Source: Jeotgalibacillus malaysiensis (GTDB lineage: Bacteria > Bacillota > Bacilli > Bacillales > Jeotgalibacillaceae). From it: a stretch of DNA of 64,000 bases. Under the pieces are notes generated by a model that had not been told where the DNA came from, did no database searches, and was given only the letters and a program-made list of their open reading frames with translations. Shown here one piece after another: positions 35,661-43,667 of the stretch (the stretch's first letter is position 1; each line of letters starts with the position of its first letter). The stretch spans positions 804,501 through 868,500 of the forward strand of contig CP009416.1 of assembly GCA_000818095.1 (NCBI GenBank). Reading direction: 5' to 3'. Made by a program: the position numbers and the translations under genes.

Positions 35661-36536
35661 ATGAATTTAACAAAAAGCGACCGTATTCTTTTAACGGTAA
35701 ATAAAATGTTGCTGGTGATTGTCTCACTGCTTGTATTGCTGCCATTACTGTACGTATTCCTGTCTTCATTTCTTCAGCCGAACACCCTTTTAAATAAAGG
35801 GTTGATGCTAAGCTTTTCAGACTTCAGTATTGATGGTTATGCAAGATTATTTGCAGACGGCACGATTTTAAGAGGATTCTTTAACTCTGTTTTATATGCC
35901 ACCGGATTTACGTTTGTCACTGTAGTGGTCAGTATTCTTGCAGGATATACGCTATCGCAGGATGGTCTGGTCGGCAAAAAAACCATTATGATCTTTTTCA
36001 TCGTGACGATGTTTTTCAATGGAGGCTTGATTCCAACCTACCTTCTTGTCAGAGATCTTGGCATGCTGAATACGGTCTGGGCAATCATTCTGCCAAACGC
36101 CATATCAGTATGGTTCATTATTTTAGCAAGAACTTATTTCAAGGCGATTCCAAATGAGTTAAAAGAGGCAGCGAGAATAGATGGTGCTTCTGACTTCATG
36201 ATTTTCCTGAAAATTATTCTTCCATTGTCCAAGCCGATTATTTTTGTACTGGCGCTATACGCATTCATCGGCCAGTGGAATGCTTACTTTGATGCCATGA
36301 TCTATCTCGAAGACAGAGAGCTTCATCCGCTGCAGCTGGTCTTACGATCGATCCTGATTCAAAACGAAGTCCAGCCCGGCATGATTGGTGATCAAATGGC
36401 CAGAGCGGAACTTCAGCGGATTTCAGAAATGATCAAGTATTCATCTATTGTTGTTGCCAGTCTACCACTGTTAATCATGTACCCGTTCTTCCAGAAATAC
36501 TTTGAAAAAGGTGTCATGGTCGGGTCATTAAAATAA
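35661..36536 (+). CDS. Carbohydrate ABC permease (LplC/YtcP family)
   Basis: A 291-aa permease with six helices, the partner of the preceding LplB-like protein. The EAA loop LKEAARIDGASDFMIFLK lies near residue 168. AAAGGAG precedes the ATG, 14 bases after the previous stop. Together they would form the membrane channel of an oligosaccharide importer. Confidence 0.9.
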   Translation: MNLTKSDRILLTVNKMLLVIVSLLVLLPLLYVFLSSFLQPNTLLNKGLMLSFSDFSIDGYARLFADGTILRGFFNSVLYATGFTFVTVVVSILAGYTLSQDGLVGKKTIMIFFIVTMFFNGGLIPTYLLVRDLGMLNTVWAIILPNAISVWFIILARTYFKAIPNELKEAARIDGASDFMIFLKIILPLSKPIIFVLALYAFIGQWNAYFDAMIYLEDRELHPLQLVLRSILIQNEVQPGMIGDQMARAELQRISEMIKYSSIVVASLPLLIMYPFFQKYFEKGVMVGSLK

Positions 36537-36556
36537 TATAAATGGGGGTTTTATGA

Positions 36557-38164
36557 ATGAAGAAGATGTTGAAAGTAATGATGCCGATTGCTGCTGGGGC
36601 ATTGATCGTATCGGGATGTAATTCAGGGGGAAATGCTTCATCTGAAGATTATGGGCTGTCTGATATCACGTTTCCATTAGAGGAAGAAGTCACGCTGAAA
36701 TTTATGACTCAGAGTTCTCCAATTGCACCTGAAGATCCGAACGATAAGCTGATCTTACAGCGGATGCAGGAGGAAACAGGTGTAAAGGTTGAATGGACCA
36801 ATTATACGTCTGATTCCTTTGTAGAGAAACGGAATCTTGCGATGGCGAGCGGGGAGCACCCTGACGCGATTATGAATGCTGCACTGAGTGACAATGAACT
36901 TCTTAACCTTGCAGAAGACGGCAGTATTATTGCAGTCGAAGACCTGATCGAAGAACATATGCCGAACTTACAGGCTGTATTTGAGAAGGCACCTGAATAT
37001 AAAGCAATGATGACAGCGCCTGATGGCCACATTTATTCTTTCCCGTGGATTGAAGAGCTTGGATCTGGTAAAGAAAGTATTCATTCAGTTGATGCATTCC
37101 CATGGATTAACCAGGGATGGCTGGATGAACTGGGTCTTGAAGTACCAGAGACAACAGAAGAACTGAAAGAAGTGTTAATTGCCTTCAGAGATAACGATCC
37201 GGCTGGTGATGGACAGACCATTCCAATGTCTTTCATTATCAATCATGGTGGAGAGGATCTGTCATTTTTATTCGGATCATTTGGTCTTGGAGATAACTGG
37301 GACCATACTGTTGTAACGAATGATGGAGAGGTGAAATTAACAGCTGCTGACGAAGGTTATAAAGAAGCAATGAAGTTTTTCAATGAGCTATATGAAGAAG
37401 GCCTGATGGATGTAGAAGCTTTTGAACAGGACTGGAATACGTATCTTGCAAAAGGAAGAGAAAATCGCTACGGGCTCTATTTTACCTGGGATAAAGGAAA
37501 TATTACCGGCATGAATGACCAGTACACATTAATGCCCGCTCTTGAAGGGCCGGATGGTCAAAAGAACGTTGCCCGCACAAACGGTATGGGCTTTGACAGA
37601 GCGAAAATGGTCATAACAAGTGCGAATCAAAACCTGGAACTGACAGCTAAATGGATTGATCAGCTCTATGATCCAACACAGTCTGTCCAAAACAACTGGG
37701 GAACATATGGTGACACTGAAAAGCAGAACATTTTCGAATATGATGAAGCAGCATCTATGTTAAAGCATTTACCACTTGAAGGAACTGCGCCTGTGGAATT
37801 AAGAGAAGAAACTTCAATTGGCGGACCGCTTGCGATTTTGGATGAGTATTATGGAAGTGTAACAACGAAACCTGAAGATGCAGCGTGGAGACTTGACCTG
37901 ATGAAAGAAGTAATGGTGCCGGATATGAAGGCTGATCACATCTATCCAAAAGTATTCTTCCCTGCAGAAGACCTTGAGCGTCTGGCTGAAGTGGAAGCGG
38001 ACCTGATTCCTTATGTAGAGCGAAAACGTGCAGAATGGATCACTAACGGGATGGTTGAAGAAGAGTGGGAAGAGTATCTGGCTGAGCTTGAAAGACTGGG
38101 CTTATCAGATTGGCTGGAAATTAAGCAGCGAGGCTTCGATCAGCATATGGAGGGTGGAGCATGA
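36557..38164 (+). CDS. Oligosaccharide-binding lipoprotein (LplA-like)
   Basis: A 535-aa extracellular solute-binding protein with lipobox VSGC (Cys ~21) and the large-family pattern of LplA/YtcQ proteins (LKFMTQSSPIAP near 48, MASGEHPDAIMNAA near 95, WINQGWLDELGL near 183). It delivers substrate to the two preceding permeases. The enzyme that follows (GH32) indicates a fructo-oligosaccharide or sucrose-like substrate. Its stop overlaps the GH32 start (ATGA). Confidence 0.9.
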   Translation: MKKMLKVMMPIAAGALIVSGCNSGGNASSEDYGLSDITFPLEEEVTLKFMTQSSPIAPEDPNDKLILQRMQEETGVKVEWTNYTSDSFVEKRNLAMASGEHPDAIMNAALSDNELLNLAEDGSIIAVEDLIEEHMPNLQAVFEKAPEYKAMMTAPDGHIYSFPWIEELGSGKESIHSVDAFPWINQGWLDELGLEVPETTEELKEVLIAFRDNDPAGDGQTIPMSFIINHGGEDLSFLFGSFGLGDNWDHTVVTNDGEVKLTAADEGYKEAMKFFNELYEEGLMDVEAFEQDWNTYLAKGRENRYGLYFTWDKGNITGMNDQYTLMPALEGPDGQKNVARTNGMGFDRAKMVITSANQNLELTAKWIDQLYDPTQSVQNNWGTYGDTEKQNIFEYDEAASMLKHLPLEGTAPVELREETSIGGPLAILDEYYGSVTTKPEDAAWRLDLMKEVMVPDMKADHIYPKVFFPAEDLERLAEVEADLIPYVERKRAEWITNGMVEEEWEEYLAELERLGLSDWLEIKQRGFDQHMEGGA

Positions 38165-39588
38165 GTTTGACTAAAGTGAATCTCTCAAGACCTTACCTGC
38201 ATTATGCGCCTGAAAAAAACTGGATGAATGATCCTAACGGGCTTGTGTTTTTCAACAATGAATACCATCTGTTTTATCAGTATCACCCGAATGGCACTAC
38301 TTGGGGGCCGATGCACTGGGGACATGCAGTCAGCCGTAACCTGATTGACTGGGAAGAGCTGCCGATCGCATTGTACCCTGATCAGCATGGCACAATTTTC
38401 TCCGGAAGTGCAGTAGTGGATTGGCACAATACGACTGGTTTCTTCAATGATGGACCAGGGCTTGTTGCGATCTTTACGCATCACAAAGAAACAGATTCAG
38501 GAATTGTTCAGTCCCAGAGTCTTGCCTACAGCACAGACTCGGGCAGAACATGGATAAAGTATGAAGGAAACCCTGTGCTGAGCCATCCGTCGAATCCGGA
38601 TTTCAGAGATCCGAAGGTGTTTTGGCACGACGAGTCTGATAAATGGGTGATGGTACTGGCTACAGGTCAGACCATCTCCATCTACTCATCACAAAATTTA
38701 ATCAACTGGGTATTTGAAAGTGAGTTTGGCACAAATGTCGGTTCACATGAAGGTGTATGGGAATGTCCGGATTTATTTGCGCTGAAAGTTGAAGGAACAA
38801 ATGAAGATAAGTGGGTCATGATTGTCAGTATTGGTGACGGCGAAGGCCTTGCTTATGGATCACGCACGCAGTATTTCACAGGATCGTTTGACGGAAAAAC
38901 ATTTATCTCAGAACACAGTGAAGCGAAATGGCTGGACGATGGACGCGATCAATATGCAGGCGTCACTTTTTCAGACATTCCGGCAGATAGCCGCAGAATT
39001 CTGATCGGCTGGATGAGTAATTGGCGTTATGCCAATCAGGTGCCAACGGATAGCTGGAGAAGTCAGATGACACTGCCGCGTGAGCTGACTTTGAAAGAAT
39101 GCGAAGGTCATACAAAGCTGGTTCAGCATTTTCCAAAGGAGCTTGAACAATGGTTCAATCACACAACTGAGATTGAAAGAACGGTAAATTCAAACGGGAT
39201 CAACATTGATGTTGAACAGGGCCCAGTGTATCTTGATTTGAATACACCATGTCCAAAGAGCGGAGAACTCCAAATCGCATTGAACTATTCTGATCAGACG
39301 CATACTGTCATTCAGTTCAACTTTAACGAGAAAAAACTCTCTCTCAAACGTTCAAATTCAGGAAAAGTTGATTTCTCAGAGCTGTTTTCAAAAGATCAGG
39401 AGTTATTCTTCAGAGATCTGACAGAACTCCAGCTTACAATGGTTATTGATACATTTTCAGTGGAGTTGCTGATGAATAATGGAGAGTATGCATTAACAAG
39501 TCTTCAATTTCCTGATGAATTTCTTAAGGGTATTAGTCTTAAAACAGATGCTGGAGAAGTCTTGATAAAGGGTGTTATGAAACAATAG
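38161..39588 (+). CDS. Glycoside hydrolase family 32 (fructosidase/sucrose hydrolase)
   Basis: A 475-aa GH32 enzyme that hydrolyses beta-fructofuranosides. The nucleophile motif NWMNDPNGL is at residues 20-28, FSGSAV at ~80, the transition-state stabiliser FRDPK at ~143 and the acid/base WECPDL at ~200. The five-bladed propeller is followed by a C-terminal beta-sandwich. There is no signal peptide, so it acts in the cytoplasm on imported fructo-oligosaccharides; the lack of a phosphotransferase system argues against sucrose-6-phosphate as the main substrate. Last gene of the cre-controlled operon. Confidence 0.92.
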   Translation: MSLTKVNLSRPYLHYAPEKNWMNDPNGLVFFNNEYHLFYQYHPNGTTWGPMHWGHAVSRNLIDWEELPIALYPDQHGTIFSGSAVVDWHNTTGFFNDGPGLVAIFTHHKETDSGIVQSQSLAYSTDSGRTWIKYEGNPVLSHPSNPDFRDPKVFWHDESDKWVMVLATGQTISIYSSQNLINWVFESEFGTNVGSHEGVWECPDLFALKVEGTNEDKWVMIVSIGDGEGLAYGSRTQYFTGSFDGKTFISEHSEAKWLDDGRDQYAGVTFSDIPADSRRILIGWMSNWRYANQVPTDSWRSQMTLPRELTLKECEGHTKLVQHFPKELEQWFNHTTEIERTVNSNGINIDVEQGPVYLDLNTPCPKSGELQIALNYSDQTHTVIQFNFNEKKLSLKRSNSGKVDFSELFSKDQELFFRDLTELQLTMVIDTFSVELLMNNGEYALTSLQFPDEFLKGISLKTDAGEVLIKGVMKQ

Positions 39589-39593
39589 GTAAG

Positions 39594-39629
39594 AGCGGAT
39601 CTGGGTTTAACTCAGGTTCGCTTTTTTTA
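39594..39629 (+). terminator. Terminator of the GH32 operon
   Basis: A 12-bp stem with G-U pairs (AGCGGATCTGGG with CTCAGGTTCGCT), then seven T. Confidence 0.8.
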
Positions 39630-39699
39630 TGAACAATTGTACTTAAATAATCGAACTCTTTGTGAACCACTTGAAATTCGATCCGGTTTGCTTTAAAGT

Positions 39700-39714
39700 G
39701 GATAAATAATATCC
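39700..39714. promoter_or_regulatory. Candidate Rrf2 operator
   Basis: The palindrome GGATA-N5-TATCC lies about 45 bases upstream of the Rrf2 start, and two further ATCCAT motifs follow. It would fit autoregulation. Confidence 0.4.
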
Positions 39715-39757
39715 ATAATAGATAAAAGACATCCATATTAAACAAGAGGTGAATAAA

Positions 39758-40252
39758 ATGAGATTAACCAACGGAGTTGAACAGGCTCTCTGTATCCTTG
39801 TCCTGCTGGCTACACAGGAAAAGCAGATTCCTGTTGCCACAGATGTAGTCAGCAAGAAGCTGGAGGTATCTCCTTCTTATTTGAAAAAGATTATGAGGAA
39901 ACTGGTCGTCAGAGGGATTATCAAATCGGTGCCGGGATCAAAAGGCGGCGTAACGCTTGCGAAGGATCCAGCAGACATTATGATGCTTGATATCCTGGAG
40001 GCAATGGAAGGTGAGATGAAGATGTTTCCTGATAATGGACTCATTGAGAAGGTGTTCAATGACAGTGAAAATGCTGGCAGGGGTCAAAAGATTATCAGAA
40101 ATGTATTTCACGGTGCGGATCAGCAGCTCATTGAATACTTTTCTTCAATCACAGGAGAGGATTTGCTGAAACAGGGTTTTGGTGAAATGGAGAAACCACA
40201 GCTGGATTGGAATGAGCTGACAGAGGAAGAGAAATCAGGTGAATTGAAGTGA
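39758..40252 (+). CDS. Rrf2 family transcriptional regulator
   Basis: A 164-aa regulator with an N-terminal winged helix (residues ~5-70; SKKLEVSPSYLKKIMRKL then VPGSKGGV). It lacks the three-Cys cluster of IscR or NsrR: only one Cys, in the first helix, is present. It is thus likely an iron-sulfur-free, YwnA/CymR-like member. The start is the ATG at 39758, after AAGAGGTG. It overlaps the YhgE-like gene by four bases, so it probably controls that membrane protein. Confidence 0.87.
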   Translation: MRLTNGVEQALCILVLLATQEKQIPVATDVVSKKLEVSPSYLKKIMRKLVVRGIIKSVPGSKGGVTLAKDPADIMMLDILEAMEGEMKMFPDNGLIEKVFNDSENAGRGQKIIRNVFHGADQQLIEYFSSITGEDLLKQGFGEMEKPQLDWNELTEEEKSGELK

Positions 40253-42771
40253 ATATGTTCAAGTATGACTGGCAATCTTTACTAAAAAATAAGAAGATGC
40301 TTGGGACTGCAATTGTCATGATGTTTATTCCGGTGATTTATGCCGGTATCATTTTATCTTCATTCTGGGACCCATTTAATCAGACAGATCATATGGCTGT
40401 TGCAGTGGTCAATGAGGATCAGCCGGCAGATGTTGAGGGGACTACACTCACGATAGGTGAAGACCTCGTAGATGAACTGAAAACAAATAAAGACTTTGAC
40501 TGGCACTTTGTCAGTAAAGCAGAGGCTGAAAAAGGGTTTGATGATAACGACTATTATATGATGGTCGTCATTCCGGAGAACTTTTCATCCAATGCAGCGA
40601 CTGTAATGGATGACGAGCCTGAAAAAATGAATTTGAACTATAAAATTAATCCGGGGCGTAATTATTTTATTGAAAGTATCAGCAGCAATGCGGCAGACAG
40701 TCTGAATCAAAGCATTTCAGACCGTGTGACTGAAAGCTACGTGAAGGTGCTGTTTGATCAAATCAGTGAGCTCGGTAATGGGCTGGCGGAAGCAGCTGAT
40801 GGATCAGGTCAGCTTGAGGACGGCACCAATACAGCGAAAGACGGTGCTGCCGAACTGACAAAGCAGCTTGCAAAACTGACTGACGGGACGCTCACCTTTC
40901 AGGATGGTGCGAATGAGTTAAATGTTGGTCTGCAGCAGTTTGCTGAGGGCGTGAATCAGTTGAACACTGGTGCGGCAGATCTCACAGACGGCATTCATCA
41001 GTTTGCTGATGGAACCGGTGCGCTTGCATCGGGTGCTGAAAGTCTGCAGGAAGGAACCGCTGCTTATACAGCAGGTGTTGCACAGGTTGCTGAAGGGGCA
41101 GATGCTCTTTCTGAAGGAACGTCTCAGCTGAATGAAAAGTCTGCGTCACTCGTGAGTGGAGCAAATGATGTCGCAGCCGGTGTGAATGCAGTCGATGAAA
41201 ATATAAACAGAGCACAGCAGGAGGGCAGTGCACCGCTTGCAGCAGGACTTGAGCAAATGCGCCAACAGGCATCTGCTCTAACTGACAGTCAAGGACTATC
41301 ATCGCTTGTTGATGGCATAGGCGAATTACAGGATGGCATGTATCAGCTGTCAGAGGGAAGCAGTAATCTGACAGACGGTCTTACGCAAATGCAGGAGCTG
41401 TCCACAGCACTGAGCCAGGCAATTAAAGAAGGAGATATGGAGCAGGCAGCCGCACTATCAGATCAGATGGCTGCACTTAACCAGCAGCTGCTCCCTGGTG
41501 CCGAGTCTCTTGAAAATGGCATTAGTGGGATTGCTTCTGGTGGAACTGACCTGAGAGCGGGACTAAGCGATTTTGCTGATCAGATTCCTGCACTTATTAA
41601 TGGTTTTAATCAGGCAGCTGATGGGGCTCAGTCGTTAAATAACTCACTAATGCAGCTTGCAGATGGCACAGGGGAACTCGCAACCGGTGCGGATTCACTG
41701 AAAGAAGGAACAACTGGTTATACGCAGGCTGTGAATGAGATCAATACCGGTGCTGCTGAACTGGCTTCAGGCGCGCAGGCACTGGACGGAAAATCCGGTG
41801 AATTAAGCAGTGGTGTACAGCAGATCGCTGATGGCTCAACTGAACTGAATCAGAATACCAGTGCGCTGGTTGATGGCTCAGATCAACTCGCGTCAGGACT
41901 TGGAGAGCTTGCAGGCAATACCCCTGCACTCACAGAAGGGTCAGCGGCACTTTCATCAGGTTCAGCAGATCTCTCAGACGGGGCAACACAGCTGACAGAT
42001 GGCTCGCGTGATCTCGGTGAAGGACTGTCTGAACTCAGCAGCGGATCAGCAGAATTGGCTGCAAAACTGCTGGATGGTGCAGAAGAAGCAGGTAGCGTTC
42101 ATGCAGATGATCAGACGTATGCTATGATGGCAGCACCTGCAGAAACTTCTGTTGAAAAAGTATCTGATGTTCCAAACTATGGACACGCACTCGCACCAAA
42201 CTTCCTGTCAATCGGCCTTTTTATAGCGGCACTTGCATTCAATATGATCTTTCCGCTCGGTCAGGCTAAGATTCTTCCGGCATCCGGCAGGGAGTTCTGG
42301 TTGAGTAAAGCAAGTATTGCAGCTGTGCAGGCGATCATGAGTGCACTGATTCTTGATGCGATCGTGATATACGGACTGGGGCTTGAGATTGATCATATCG
42401 GTCTCTTTATTGCAATCTCGATTGTATCGTCTCTGGCTTATATGTTCCTTGTTACACTGCTCGTCGTGGGACTTGGAAATCCGGGGCGCTTTATCGCAAT
42501 GGTTGGACTGGTTGTGCAGCTGGCAGCAAGTGGCGCTATGTTCCCGAGAGAACTGACAGCCCCATTTTTCGAAGCAATTAACCCATACTTGCCAATGACC
42601 TATGTGATCTATGGCTTTAGAGAGGCGATTTTTTCTGCAGAGGGTATGTATATGTATGATTTAAGTATTGGTATTCTGGTGGCACTGATTTTATTATGCA
42701 ACGTGTTGTTATGGCGTGTGTTTTCGAGGAAGGCACATAAGCTGGAAGCGGCAGAAGTAACAACAGTTTAA
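40249..42771 (+). CDS. YhgE/Pip-like membrane protein with repeated heptads
   Basis: An 840-aa protein of the YhgE/Pip (phage-infection-protein-like, ABC-2-related) family. One N-terminal helix (residues ~18-40) is followed by a large extracellular region, and a C-terminal block of about five helices begins near residue 645. Residues ~180-610 contain dozens of short repeats of the form L-x-D/E-G-x-x-x-L-x-x-G, expected to form a long rod. Relatives (YhgE, Esaa) act in type VII secretion or as phage receptors; the role here is unproven. GTG start overlaps the Rrf2 stop; the ATG at 40255 is an alternative. Confidence 0.85.
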   Translation: MNMFKYDWQSLLKNKKMLGTAIVMMFIPVIYAGIILSSFWDPFNQTDHMAVAVVNEDQPADVEGTTLTIGEDLVDELKTNKDFDWHFVSKAEAEKGFDDNDYYMMVVIPENFSSNAATVMDDEPEKMNLNYKINPGRNYFIESISSNAADSLNQSISDRVTESYVKVLFDQISELGNGLAEAADGSGQLEDGTNTAKDGAAELTKQLAKLTDGTLTFQDGANELNVGLQQFAEGVNQLNTGAADLTDGIHQFADGTGALASGAESLQEGTAAYTAGVAQVAEGADALSEGTSQLNEKSASLVSGANDVAAGVNAVDENINRAQQEGSAPLAAGLEQMRQQASALTDSQGLSSLVDGIGELQDGMYQLSEGSSNLTDGLTQMQELSTALSQAIKEGDMEQAAALSDQMAALNQQLLPGAESLENGISGIASGGTDLRAGLSDFADQIPALINGFNQAADGAQSLNNSLMQLADGTGELATGADSLKEGTTGYTQAVNEINTGAAELASGAQALDGKSGELSSGVQQIADGSTELNQNTSALVDGSDQLASGLGELAGNTPALTEGSAALSSGSADLSDGATQLTDGSRDLGEGLSELSSGSAELAAKLLDGAEEAGSVHADDQTYAMMAAPAETSVEKVSDVPNYGHALAPNFLSIGLFIAALAFNMIFPLGQAKILPASGREFWLSKASIAAVQAIMSALILDAIVIYGLGLEIDHIGLFIAISIVSSLAYMFLVTLLVVGLGNPGRFIAMVGLVVQLAASGAMFPRELTAPFFEAINPYLPMTYVIYGFREAIFSAEGMYMYDLSIGILVALILLCNVLLWRVFSRKAHKLEAAEVTTV

Positions 42772-42801
42772 GTAAATTAACATTATCCATAAAATCAAAG
42801 A

Positions 42802-42839
42802 TACCCGTATCATTCAGTTGAATGATACGGGTAGTTTTA
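42802..42839. terminator. Terminator after the YhgE-like gene
   Basis: A 15-bp stem TACCCGTATCATTCA with its complement, followed by GTTTTATT. It lies between convergent genes. Confidence 0.85.
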
Positions 42840-42865
42840 TTCCTTTTCATCTAAAAAATTAAATC

Positions 42866-43654
42866 TCACTCCGTAATCCGATCCGCATGACTATAAATAT
42901 TCAAGCTGTTTCCTCTGATAAATCCACATGCCGTTATTCCAAGATCATGTGCAAGCTCAATCGCAAGTGTAGTCGGCGCAGATTTTGACAGCACGATCCC
43001 GACACCGATTTTAGAAACCTTCAGCAGTACTTCAGATGAGATCCTTCCGCTGAAAACAATGACTTTACCCTTTAGCGGAATCCGGTTCTTCAGGCAGTGA
43101 CCGTAGATCTTATCAAGTGCGTTGTGGCGCCCGATATCAGAGTGGGCGATGACGATATCATCCGTTGTGCAGAGGGCCGCGTTATGCAGCCCGCCTGTCT
43201 TTTGAAAATCTGTAGAGCTTTCCTGCATTTTTTTCATGAGACTCAGACAGTTTCTAACCGGAATGGTGGATTTTTTAGCAATCGTTTTAGCTGTTTTCAC
43301 GTCATTCTGAAAATAAAACTGTCTGCTTTTGCCGCAGCATGAGCCGATAAATCGCTTCGAGTGGAACTCTCTGCCGGCAGGTGTTTTATTTACAAGCTCA
43401 GCGTAAGCGAACCCACGATCCTCATTGATCTCAAGCGACTCAATTTCATCGACTCTTCTGATCATACCTTCTGAAGCGAGAAATCCGATGACCAGTTCTT
43501 CAAGGTGAGAGGGGGTGCAGACCATTGTCGCAAATTCCTCACCGTTTACGTAGATCGTCATTGCATATTCAGTTGCGATCTGATCATCTGTTTCACTCAG
43601 CGATTCACCGTCATAACGGATGATCGTTCTCTGCTCCATTACTTCTTCATTCAC
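42866..43654 (-). CDS. fdhD: FdhD, formate dehydrogenase sulfurtransferase accessory protein
   Basis: A 262-aa protein that transfers sulfur from the cysteine desulfurase to the molybdenum cofactor of formate dehydrogenase. The family Cys pair lies in FIGSCCGKS (about residue 105), and TGGLHNAAL, IGRHNALDK and SGRISSE are the conserved later blocks. I prefer the GTG start, placed six bases after GAGGTG; the frame stays open upstream for 33 codons inside the preceding gene. It begins 13 bases after the stop of the molybdoenzyme gene and belongs to the same operon. Confidence 0.9.
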   Translation of the reverse strand: MNEEVMEQRTIIRYDGESLSETDDQIATEYAMTIYVNGEEFATMVCTPSHLEELVIGFLASEGMIRRVDEIESLEINEDRGFAYAELVNKTPAGREFHSKRFIGSCCGKSRQFYFQNDVKTAKTIAKKSTIPVRNCLSLMKKMQESSTDFQKTGGLHNAALCTTDDIVIAHSDIGRHNALDKIYGHCLKNRIPLKGKVIVFSGRISSEVLLKVSKIGVGIVLSKSAPTTLAIELAHDLGITACGFIRGNSLNIYSHADRITE

Positions 43655-43667
43655 CGTGATCACCTCG

